Assembly (NCBI GenBank): GCA_040222235.1
Contig: JAVKDO010000133.1
Coordinates: forward strand, 1-64,000
DNA length: 64,000 nucleotides
Direction of reading: 5' to 3'
DNA from: UBA6059 sp040222235
GTDB lineage: Bacteria; Bacteroidota; Bacteroidia; Cytophagales; Cyclobacteriaceae
In this document: positions 55,091 to 62,833 of the stretch, one piece after another
How positions within the stretch are numbered: position 1 is the first letter of the stretch
How the letters are laid out: each line of letters starts with the position of its first letter
The notes under the pieces: generated by a model
The model's input: only the letters and a program-made list of their open reading frames with translations
The model's database searches: none
Told to the model about the DNA's origin: nothing
Made by a program: the position numbers and the translations under genes

Positions 55091-57743
55091 ACCACCGAAG
55101 TTTATCCTCAACTTCTTTCGCTGGTTTTGCCACCCTGATTTACAGCGGTCAATCGAGGGTGACCTTATCGAGCTCTTTGAAGAAAATGTAAAGCGCAAAA
55201 GTCTCATGAAAGCACGGTGGGTATTCATGCTCGACGTGATCAAGTTGATAAGACCTGAGATCATCAATCCTCAGCACCATAGGCCTACCTCATTGTTGCG
55301 GAATCACTTCAAAATGGCCGGGCGCCAGCTCTACAGGCACAAGGCATTTTCAGCGATCTCTATCCTGGGACTAACCATTGGGATCGCTGCTGCACTGATC
55401 ATTCTAAGGTTCACCACCTATCAATTGAGCTATGATCAGTTTCACGAGAACAAGGATGACATCTATCGGGTCGTCTGCCAACCCTGTGGGGATGACCAAG
55501 AAGCCTCAGCACGGAACTACTATGGACTTGGATCGCTGATTCAATCCGACTTTCCACAGGTTGAGCATGTCGTCAGATTTTGGAAGATGTGGAACAACAA
55601 CGATGGCTATGCATGGAAATACAATGACCTGATTTTTTATGAGCGAGAGTTAATTGAAGCTGATGCATCATTTTTCCAAGTGTTTCCCTCACTTCTATTG
55701 AAGGGAGATACAGAGACCGTGCTCAGTCAGCCTAACTCTATTGTGATCTCAGAGTCGACGGCTAAGAAGTATTTTGGAAAGAATGACCCTATCGGTAAAG
55801 TACTCAACAGCAGCGAGTATGACTATCTCATCACCGGAGTTAGCAAGGATATGCCCGACAACTCTCACTTCAAAGTCAACATGGTCTCTACTATGTATGA
55901 GGATGACTGGAGCGAACAGGAGCACGGCTGGTATTCATCTACGCTGTACACATATTTGACACTCAAGGACCAAGAAGCTATTCCAGATTTTAAGGAACAG
56001 CTCACGAAAGCCATAAGAGCGAAAAGCAAAGAATTCGAGCATCTGGAACAGGCTGAATTTGAGTTACAGCCGATTGCAGATATTCATCTGGACTCTGATT
56101 TGACACATGAGTTGGGTGCCAATTCTGATAGATCCACGGTATATGCCATAGGTGGAATTGGACTACTCGTTCTGATCATGGCATGGATAAATCACATCAA
56201 TCTATTCATGTCAAGGTTTTTGTCGAGAGCCAGGGAATTGAACATTCGCAGTATTATGGGCGCTGGGAGGGCCAACCTCACCAGCCAGCTATTGGTGGAG
56301 TACATCTGCCTGATGTCTATGGCAACCTTATTGGCGATAGCTACCGTCGCTCTTGCCGAGCCCTACTTGATACATTATCAAATCATTCCTGATATGGGAA
56401 TGGAGTACTATCGTAAAGATATTTGGCTGGCCGCTGCATCGATCATCCTGTTGTGCAGTCTGTTGACTGGTTTGTATCCTTCATTACTACTGTCAAAGAT
56501 CAAGATCCAAAACGGACTCAAGGGCAGTGTCAGCACCGGCAAATCTACGGCTGAATTGAGAGGTGCACTATTGGTATTCCAGCTCTCTATTTCCATAACG
56601 CTGATCGCAGGGGTAACTATCCTGTCACAGCAGCTCGAAAAGCTACGCACGGCCGATCTCAACATGAATGTGGAACGTGTGATTGCTATCCATAACCCCA
56701 CCACCTATACAGAGTTTGAAGGGGAAGAAAATCAGGTGATCAACTACCAGACTTTTAAAAATGAGCTGAGTAGACATTCCAGCATTTCCTCAATCGCTTC
56801 TTCCTCCTCTATTCCCGGTTCTCCGGTAGGATTCTCATACGTCGATCATTTGAAGAATGACCGTACTGATCCAAGAGATGCCAAGCGTTTCAAAATGGTT
56901 TTTATCGACCAGGATTTTTTTGAAGTTTATAGTATCAGTCTTTTGGCTGGCAGGAGTTATTCATCTAACATCCAGCAGGATGTCAATCAAAAATCTATCA
57001 TCCTGTCATCGTCAGCTATTGAGCATCTTGGGTATAGCTCAGCTCGCGAAGCAATCAACCAATCGGTAGATTTCAAACTGTTCGATGAATGGGCCTCCTA
57101 TGAAATCATCGGAGTATTCGAAGACTATCGGCATGAGTCTAGCAAAGTGGGAATGTACCCTTCAATCATGTTTTTTAATCGGTACGAAGAATATATCATG
57201 CATCACCTATATCACTCCTTCAAGATCAATAATCAGCGTGACACGAAAGCTGCTTTAGCCCACTTAGAAAAGAGCTGGGCTAAGGTATGGCCTGAGAAGC
57301 CATTAGAGTATTATTTTATTGATACAGTCTATGAGAAGCAGTTCAAAGAAGAGATCGCAATGGGTAATACGCTCATGCTCTTCTCTTTCATTGCCGTTTT
57401 CGTAGCAGGTTTGGGAATTCTCGGAATGACCTTATTTGAAGTTCAGATCAGAAAAAAAGAAATCAGCATTCGAAAAGTACTCGGCTCGTCGGTAACCGCC
57501 ATCATAGGACTACTTTCTAAAAGGTACGTTGCACTCCTGGCTATCGCCAGTCTGATATCAGCTCCCATCATTTATTCGCTTGGGGGTCAGTGGCTCAATA
57601 ACTATCCGGACCCTATTGCGCTGGGTCCGGTACTCCTAGCCCTACCGGTAATGACAGTCCTACTGGTAGTCGCTATAGCATGCGGTGGTCAAATCTTAAA
57701 ATCAGCAGTTGATAACCCAATAAACAACCTCAGAGATGAATAA
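55083..57743 (+). CDS. FtsX/MacB-like ABC transporter permease (1 of 2)
   Basis: 886 residues. Begins with the prefix PPKFILNFFRWFCHPDLQ and a helical segment (about 1-70) found in PadR-linked permeases of this phylum, then a membrane helix, a MacB-type periplasmic domain, three helices (first around residue 360), a second periplasmic domain and a last group of three helices with EISIRKVLGSSVTAIIGL. No ATPase domain in this or the next gene, so the ATP-binding subunit must come from elsewhere. ATG 55083. Predicted export of peptides, lipids or antimicrobials. Confidence 0.9.
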   Translation: MHRPPKFILNFFRWFCHPDLQRSIEGDLIELFEENVKRKSLMKARWVFMLDVIKLIRPEIINPQHHRPTSLLRNHFKMAGRQLYRHKAFSAISILGLTIGIAAALIILRFTTYQLSYDQFHENKDDIYRVVCQPCGDDQEASARNYYGLGSLIQSDFPQVEHVVRFWKMWNNNDGYAWKYNDLIFYERELIEADASFFQVFPSLLLKGDTETVLSQPNSIVISESTAKKYFGKNDPIGKVLNSSEYDYLITGVSKDMPDNSHFKVNMVSTMYEDDWSEQEHGWYSSTLYTYLTLKDQEAIPDFKEQLTKAIRAKSKEFEHLEQAEFELQPIADIHLDSDLTHELGANSDRSTVYAIGGIGLLVLIMAWINHINLFMSRFLSRARELNIRSIMGAGRANLTSQLLVEYICLMSMATLLAIATVALAEPYLIHYQIIPDMGMEYYRKDIWLAAASIILLCSLLTGLYPSLLLSKIKIQNGLKGSVSTGKSTAELRGALLVFQLSISITLIAGVTILSQQLEKLRTADLNMNVERVIAIHNPTTYTEFEGEENQVINYQTFKNELSRHSSISSIASSSSIPGSPVGFSYVDHLKNDRTDPRDAKRFKMVFIDQDFFEVYSISLLAGRSYSSNIQQDVNQKSIILSSSAIEHLGYSSAREAINQSVDFKLFDEWASYEIIGVFEDYRHESSKVGMYPSIMFFNRYEEYIMHHLYHSFKINNQRDTKAALAHLEKSWAKVWPEKPLEYYFIDTVYEKQFKEEIAMGNTLMLFSFIAVFVAGLGILGMTLFEVQIRKKEISIRKVLGSSVTAIIGLLSKRYVALLAIASLISAPIIYSLGGQWLNNYPDPIALGPVLLALPVMTVLLVVAIACGGQILKSAVDNPINNLRDE

Positions 57744-60369
57744 AAGGCCACCGAAGTTTCTCCTTCGATTCTTTCGTTGGTTTTGCCATCCTGATCTGCA
57801 AGTGTCGATCGAGGGGGACCTGACCGAGCTCTATGAAGAGCGGCGCAAAGATTCCGGTAGGATGAAGGCTAACTCCATATTTTTCTGGGATGTACTATTG
57901 CTCCTACGTCCTGATATCATTCGCCCGATAGGCGGCTACTCAAAACAAAACAACATAGGAATGATCAATAATTATATTAAAGTCGGTGCGCGCAACATCA
58001 ACAGAAACAAGGCTTTCTCTGCGCTCAATATCACCGGGCTAAGCATCGGCATAGCCTGCTGTGTGCTTATCTCCATCTACGTCAAAAACGAATTGTCGTA
58101 TGACACCTACAACAGTCAGTATGATCATACTTATCGTGTGCTCCATCACTTTGGGGGAGCAAAGAAAGCTGAATTAGCGTCAAGTATCCCTTTAGACGAA
58201 TATCAGGTGTGGGGTGTGGCACCTGTGTCAGAAGCTATCCAGGACTATTATCCGGAAATCAAGTCCGTCTTTCGCTTTACTACCGCCAATCCATGGTTGG
58301 TAGAGTATGAGCACAATCGCTTTCAGGAAAATAATATCATTTTTGGAGATTCCACTGCCTTTGATGTATTCGACTGGCCTGTGCTCGCCGGAAACCCTGC
58401 TACTGCACTAGTGGCGCCTAACAGTATCGTGCTGACCAAGCGCGTGACACAGAAGTACTTTGGTGAAGACAACCCTATCGGAGAAACACTGACCCTAGAT
58501 AGTGATGAGCCCTTCCAAGTCACAGCTGTAATCGACTTGCCGGCCAACTCTCACTTCAAGTTTGATGCGATGATCTCCATGAGTACTTTCAGGGCAAGAC
58601 GACCTCAAATATTTGACTCCTGGGGGTATGTCGATTTCTACACCTACTTCACTACACACCCTGATAGTGACATAGACAAAATGCAAGAAGCCATCCCGGA
58701 CTTTATTGAGCGGCAAGCATCTGATGGAGAGGGTTATACCATTGCATTTGAGCCTTTGGCTAATGCCTATCTGAAGTCACCCGCAGGCCGCCAACCCGGA
58801 GCTGTAGGCAGCCTATCCAACATCTATATATTCGTATCGGTAGCCATCTTCATCCTCCTGATTGCTTGTATCAATTTTATTAACCTGTCCACATCAAGGT
58901 CTGTCGAGCGTGCCAAAGAGGTAGCCATTAGGAAGACCATAGGCTCTGGAAGAGGTGCACTAGTCGCACAGTTTCTGGTCGAGACGATATTGTTGACATC
59001 ATTCTCCTCGCTGATCGCTCTGGGCATGATCGCACTGGCTCTCCCCTATCTGGAATTGTTGTCTGGTAAGACGCTACCTATCCAGTGGCTGCTGAGCAAT
59101 GAATACCTCCTATTGGCGCTTCTATTTATTCTGACCATTGGGCTGTTGGCAGGTGCCTATCCAGCCATTATGTTTTCAAAGTTCCAGCCAGTCAAAGTAC
59201 TCAAGGGAAGCTTCAAGACTTCTGGCGAGGGCGTATGGCTGAGAAAGTCATTGGTGATACTACAGTTTACCCTATCGGTAATATTGCTGGTAGGCGCCAG
59301 CGTGATCGACAACCAACTCGATCACCTCCGTCAGTACGACATGGGTTTTGACCCTGAGCAAGTCCTGGTCATAGACTATGGGTGGGATGGGCAAGTCCAG
59401 CGCAATCTTCAAAGAATCAAGATGGAGTTTCTCAAGCATCCTGATGTAAAAATGATATCAGCCTCGCGTGCTACGCCTGGTGACTTTTTCCCGAATGGTG
59501 GCACGGGGGTAGAAGAGCGCAATGGAGAAATTGTATTTAGAAGTGCAGCCGTCTACGAGGTAGATGAAGACTTCATCCCAACCTATGACATGACCATGGC
59601 CGCCGGTCGCAATTTCTCAAAAGATTTCCCAACGGATTCGGCCACTGCATTACTTCTCAATGAGGCAGCTGCCAAAATGTATGGCTATGCCAATTCTGAA
59701 GATATAGTGGGTAAGAAGTTTAACCAATGGGGGCGACAGGGTCGTGTGATCGGCGTAGTAAAGGACTTCAACTACGTCTCTCTTCATGAGGATGTAGAGC
59801 CGCTTGCACTGCGGTATGGGATCTATTACAACACCTCGATGCTATCCATACGATTGATATCCCAAAATCACACCAACACGCTTCAGGAATTAGAAGTGAT
59901 CTGGAACGAACTGGTACCTCATCGCCCGTTTCTCGCGCATTTTGAGGATGATAAGTTCAATGATCAATACCAGGCAGATGAGCGCTTTGGGATGATCGTT
60001 GCTACGTTTTCAGGTCTGGCCATACTCGTGGCTTGTCTCGGGTTATTCGGACTTACTGTATATAGCACCGCTCAGCGCGCCAAGGAGATCGGGATCAGAA
60101 AAGTATTGGGTGCACCAGTGTTTCAGATCGTGGCGCTATTATCCAAAGACTTTATGATGCTTTTTATCACATCATTAATCATCTCTATCCCGCTCTCGTG
60201 GTATCTAATGAGCAGCTGGCTGGACAGCTTTGCTTATCGTATCTCCATGGGCTGGCAGCTCTTTGCCATAGCAGCAGTGATTACGCTACTGATCTCCTTA
60301 CTGACAATCAGCTGGAAGACGGTGAGTACGGCACTGGCTAACCCAGTGAAGTCGCTGAGGGATGAGTGA
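57736..60369 (+). CDS. FtsX/MacB-like ABC transporter permease (2 of 2)
   Basis: 877 residues, same architecture as the previous gene, with prefix PPKFLLRFFRWFCHPDLQ and the family phrases AFSALNITGLSIGIACC, FINLSTSRSVERAKEVAIRK and EIGIRKVLGAPVFQIV. Starts 8 bp before the upstream stop. The pair probably forms a heterodimer or two alternative exporters under PadR. Just downstream, the repeated element array begins (60387). Confidence 0.9.
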   Translation: MNKRPPKFLLRFFRWFCHPDLQVSIEGDLTELYEERRKDSGRMKANSIFFWDVLLLLRPDIIRPIGGYSKQNNIGMINNYIKVGARNINRNKAFSALNITGLSIGIACCVLISIYVKNELSYDTYNSQYDHTYRVLHHFGGAKKAELASSIPLDEYQVWGVAPVSEAIQDYYPEIKSVFRFTTANPWLVEYEHNRFQENNIIFGDSTAFDVFDWPVLAGNPATALVAPNSIVLTKRVTQKYFGEDNPIGETLTLDSDEPFQVTAVIDLPANSHFKFDAMISMSTFRARRPQIFDSWGYVDFYTYFTTHPDSDIDKMQEAIPDFIERQASDGEGYTIAFEPLANAYLKSPAGRQPGAVGSLSNIYIFVSVAIFILLIACINFINLSTSRSVERAKEVAIRKTIGSGRGALVAQFLVETILLTSFSSLIALGMIALALPYLELLSGKTLPIQWLLSNEYLLLALLFILTIGLLAGAYPAIMFSKFQPVKVLKGSFKTSGEGVWLRKSLVILQFTLSVILLVGASVIDNQLDHLRQYDMGFDPEQVLVIDYGWDGQVQRNLQRIKMEFLKHPDVKMISASRATPGDFFPNGGTGVEERNGEIVFRSAAVYEVDEDFIPTYDMTMAAGRNFSKDFPTDSATALLLNEAAAKMYGYANSEDIVGKKFNQWGRQGRVIGVVKDFNYVSLHEDVEPLALRYGIYYNTSMLSIRLISQNHTNTLQELEVIWNELVPHRPFLAHFEDDKFNDQYQADERFGMIVATFSGLAILVACLGLFGLTVYSTAQRAKEIGIRKVLGAPVFQIVALLSKDFMMLFITSLIISIPLSWYLMSSWLDSFAYRISMGWQLFAIAAVITLLISLLTISWKTVSTALANPVKSLRDE

Positions 60370-60386
60370 GGAGGTACTTCATAATT

Positions 60387-60497
60387 TCTGAATCACGGAT
60401 TTAGGGGATTTATGGATTTCGCAGATTAGGGAATTAGATATCTTAAAGAGATCAAATTCTGTGTTCATCCAATCATCTGTTTAATCTGTGTTTCAGA
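60387..60497 (-). mobile_element. Short internally deleted copy of the GxxExxY element (unit 1)
   Basis: 111 bp with imperfect terminal inverted repeats: TCTGAATCACGGATTTA at the left and, reversed, TCTGAAACACAGATTAA at the right (14 of 17 match). On the minus strand it keeps a start region ATGAACACAGAATTTGAT and the codons for PNLRNP plus stop, corresponding to the two ends of the GxxExxY gene next door. About 16 differences by eye from unit 4 (62712-62822), with no gaps. Confidence 0.65.
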
Positions 60498-60546
60498 TAT
60501 TTTTCCTTCAGGGTGTTGAGGAGGCGTTTCTTATTATCTGCATAAA

Positions 60547-60570
60547 ACCCGCCCGAACCGGCAAAGCAGG
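60547..60570. repeat. REP-like intergenic repeat, copy 3
   Basis: ACCCGCCCGAACCGGCAAAG followed by CAGG; related to units at 20361-20382 and 41695-41717. Here it lies inside the left end of the GxxExxY-carrying element. Confidence 0.5.
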
Positions 60571-60582
60571 AATTTGATAGAT

Positions 60583-60990
60583 TTACTGATTGCGCAGATG
60601 TTTATTTGGAGAAAGGACAAGCCTCTTGAAAGTCAAACTCTTGGAACCAAAATTGATTAGTAGGCCAACCTCTATACGATAAGCTTTGAGGTAGTTCAAA
60701 GCCTGGGCCAGATGTACATCTTCCAATTCTTTGATTGCCTTTAGCTCGACAAGCACCTTTCCCTCGAAAACAAAATCAGCTCGGCGCGTTCCAATAGGTT
60801 CTGGTAAGTCCTTATAGAAAATATCTTGTTCAATTTCACGAGCAAATTCAAGGTTTCGCTGGCTCATTTCATAGGCTAAAGCTCTTTGATAAATCACCTC
60901 TTGAAAACCATTACCCAAGAAGGAATGAACATCGAAAGAAGCTCCAATGATCTTTTCAGTAATCTCCTTATGAAGTAAATCCGGGTTCAT
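60583..60990 (-). CDS. GxxExxY protein (PD-(D/E)XK-like)
   Basis: 135 residues. The name-giving motif GFQEVIY is at 28-34. A PD-(D/E)XK-type core is visible: Asp72 (RADFVF), then Glu82 and Lys84 (VLVELKA), so nuclease chemistry is possible. Function of this family is not established. The start codon (60990) and the last codons (PNKHLRNQ) lie inside repeated sequence shared with three shorter elements around it. A short upstream frame ends with TGA 4 bp before the ATG. See the element entries and findings. Confidence 0.87.
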   Translation of the reverse strand: MNPDLLHKEITEKIIGASFDVHSFLGNGFQEVIYQRALAYEMSQRNLEFAREIEQDIFYKDLPEPIGTRRADFVFEGKVLVELKAIKELEDVHLAQALNYLKAYRIEVGLLINFGSKSLTFKRLVLSPNKHLRNQ

Positions 60991-61407
60991 CCAATCATCC
61001 GTTTAATCCGTGTTTCAGACATTTGTCTTTCAAAGTTGTGAGGGGGCTTTTCATATTGTCTGTATCGCTGATTTAAAGGACTTATTGATTCCGTAGATTT
61101 TTGTTTGGAGCAATATAGAAAATCAGAGTCATCCTTTAATCTGATTCATCTGCGTATCGGACAATTAGCTCCAGCAATTAATCTTTGAGGGGTGGTGAGC
61201 AAGGCAGGGAGGTGTTTCAGGCGCGATGGTCAACAAAGCGGTATAGTATGAACATGATTTCGATCTGCATACCGACCAATCATCCTTTGTAGACCATACA
61301 CCAATTGCAGGATCCTCAAAAATGTAGACTAACGAACATCCTCTCTATATCTAAAGTGCATGTCATCAGAGTGGCACCAACCATGCCGAAGGACTTTTAA
61401 TACTGTA
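60991..61407. other. Intergenic region with element units 2 (end) and 3
   Basis: 417 bp. 60991-61019 is the right end of the GxxExxY element; about 61020-61054 is a DUF6090-like 5' fragment; 61059-61161 is unit 3. From 61162 to 61407 no gene is seen; 61181-61221 weakly resembles the DUF6090 5' fragment again. The end of the cytochrome c gene bounds it on the right. Confidence 0.55.
61059..61161 (-). mobile_element. Internally deleted GxxExxY element, divergent copy (unit 3)
   Basis: 103 bp. Left TCTG..GCTGATTTAAAGG and right ...TTTAATCTGATTC..CGGA correspond position by position to the ends of unit 2. The minus strand encodes a 16-residue frame, from ATG 61132 to TAA 61082, that joins a start codon at the same place as GxxExxY to its C-terminal tail PNKNLRNQ. 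It appears to be an in-frame deletion remnant. Confidence 0.6.
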
Positions 61408-61866
61408 CTATTCTTCAACACCCTTGTCCTTCTCTCCAGATTGCTCAAGATCATTCTTCCTTAGAAACTCAAGAATGGCACGTGTTTCCGTCACGCTAAG
61501 CATCGGATCTGGCATCACTTTTTTGTGCCTTCTCAATAAATCAGCTGCTACAGGGTCTTGTTTAAGCATCTCATCGACATTGATAATCATGTTCATGATC
61601 CACTCTGGAGATCGTCTGTTCGTGACACCCGCAAGTGCCGGAACGATAAACTCAGCGGTATCCAGTGTATGGCATCTTGTGCATTTGCTAGTGAAAATCT
61701 TCATCCCTTGCTCAATCAACTGCCCATCCAAGGGGTCGGTCAAATCGACATGACCAACAAGGCTTTTTTCTTCGCTGATGTTGGTGTTTTCTGGTGCTTT
61801 TTTATCAGAGCTGCATGCGTAGAGTGCAAAAATCACTATGGCTAAAATCAAGACTGAGGACTTCAT
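61408..61866 (-). CDS. Lipoprotein c-type cytochrome
   Basis: About 152 residues from ATG 61866; a TTG at 61902 gives 12 extra residues ahead of the signal sequence. Lipobox FALYAC (Cys18). One haem site CTRCH (Cys62, Cys65, His66) and a distal methionine in KKVMPDPM. Class I monohaem cytochrome anchored in the periplasm, for electron transfer to an oxidase or dehydrogenase. Not obviously linked to its neighbours; it sits inside the repeat-rich region. Confidence 0.9.
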   Translation of the reverse strand: MKSSVLILAIVIFALYACSSDKKAPENTNISEEKSLVGHVDLTDPLDGQLIEQGMKIFTSKCTRCHTLDTAEFIVPALAGVTNRRSPEWIMNMIINVDEMLKQDPVAADLLRRHKKVMPDPMLSVTETRAILEFLRKNDLEQSGEKDKGVEE

Positions 61867-61997
61867 TTGATCAGGTTTAAGTTCTAAATATCGCTCAATC
61901 AAGGTAGTAGAACTAGCCTCGATAAATATGCCGATCTTCTCAAGTTGACATGAGTATTGTCAGATTTTCCGACCTCCAAACAAAGCAATTCGTCAGA

Positions 61998-62707
61998 TTA
62001 ATCACGGTTCTCGATTAGAATATCCAGAAGGTCATTAATTGGTTCTCTAATGCCCGGATAAATAATATTCTGTTGATACTCATATAACGATAGCGTCGCA
62101 GCGAGACCGTTATGGAACTGTAAATACTGAGTGCTATTGAGATCGCACTTCCATTTCCTGACTTCTATATGCTCATTAGTAAGAAGGCCATCTTCGTAGA
62201 GGCGATCCACATTTTTAAGATAGTCGTCGTAAGTATCGGTCAATCCTCTGAAGTATAGTTTTTCGTAGAAATCGTATAGTTCAAAGGCTCTTTTGAGTTT
62301 TCTGATCGCCTTTTCTCCTCCTCACTAAACAGGGCAATGCCGCCAGTGGTCGTGAGTTCATCCAAGGTATAAGCGTGCTTGTTAAACCCATCGACGGTGG
62401 TATTGATTTGGCTCATCTTTATAATCAACCGATCAATCTCTACATCAGCGCTTTTTTTATACTCGAGATATTGCTTGATCTGATCTTCTCTGCGCCGGGA
62501 AGCACTGTCTAGACGATTGGTCTGCTCCAAGTCTATCTCCAGCTCTGCAATCAGGTTTTCTCGGTACTGACCAAGTGTATTGCGTTCCTTCCGGCTTTCG
62601 TTCCAGTTGTTCAGCGTAAAGGCCAGCAGGATACCTAGAGTTACTACAAGTATTTCCAATAGGTATTCGGATCATTTTTCTTTGAAGGTGGTGAGTAGGC
62701 GTTTCAT
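61998..62707 (-). pseudogene. DUF6090-like membrane protein gene, disrupted
   Basis: Read from ATG 62707 the protein begins MKRLLTTFKEK, then TGA (62674-62672) where Trp would be expected, then SEYLLEILVVTLGILLAF and NNWNESRK, the DUF6090 hallmark membrane helix. A one-base loss near 62306 shifts the frame; the next frame continues IRKLKRAFELYDFYEKLYF and ends at 61998. Joined, the three pieces give about 236 residues, the usual size. Two separate open frames (62240-62659 and 61998-62243) result. So the gene has one nonsense and one frameshift lesion. Confidence 0.8.
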
Positions 62708-62711
62708 ATTG

Positions 62712-62822
62712 TCTGAATCACGGATTATAAGGATTTAGTGATTTCGCAGATTAGGGGATTAGGTTTCTGAAAGATATCAAAATCAGTGTTCATCTATTCA
62801 TCAGTTTAATCTGTGTTTCAGA
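62712..62822 (-). mobile_element. Short internally deleted copy of the GxxExxY element (unit 4)
   Basis: 111 bp, the same length as unit 1, and ungapped against it. Terminal inverted repeats TCTGAATCACGGATT / TCTGAAACACAGATT. The minus strand keeps ATGAACACTGATTTTGAT and codons PNLRNH plus stop. It lies between the 3' end of the mutase gene (11 bp away) and the start of the DUF6090 pseudogene (4 bp). Confidence 0.65.
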
Positions 62823-62833
62823 CTTTAATTACC

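Larger units (their letters stand above)
60370..60582. other. Intergenic region made of element copy 1, a DUF6090-like 5' fragment and a REP-like unit
   Basis: No gene. It consists of the 111-bp element at 60387-60497, then about 39 bp matching (minus strand) the first codons of the DUF6090-like gene at 61998-62707 with the ATG changed to AAG, then the left part of the GxxExxY-carrying copy, which is interrupted by a REP-like repeat. Confidence 0.6.
60537..61019 (-). mobile_element. Full-length GxxExxY-carrying element (unit 2)
   Basis: 483 bp. The right end (ATCCGTTTAATCCGTGTTTC to CAGA at 61019) matches the right end of units 1 and 4, and GATTTACTGATTGCGCAGAT near the left matches theirs. 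Between TCTG (60537) and that segment, the usual left inverted repeat is replaced by a REP-like sequence. The gene occupies the interior that is missing from the short copies. Confidence 0.6.

Noticed and set aside
62240..62659. Two independent small genes at 62240-62659 and 61998-62243
   Set aside because: Joined across a one-base shift they continue one DUF6090-like protein, and the true start lies upstream of a premature stop, so they are pieces of a pseudogene.
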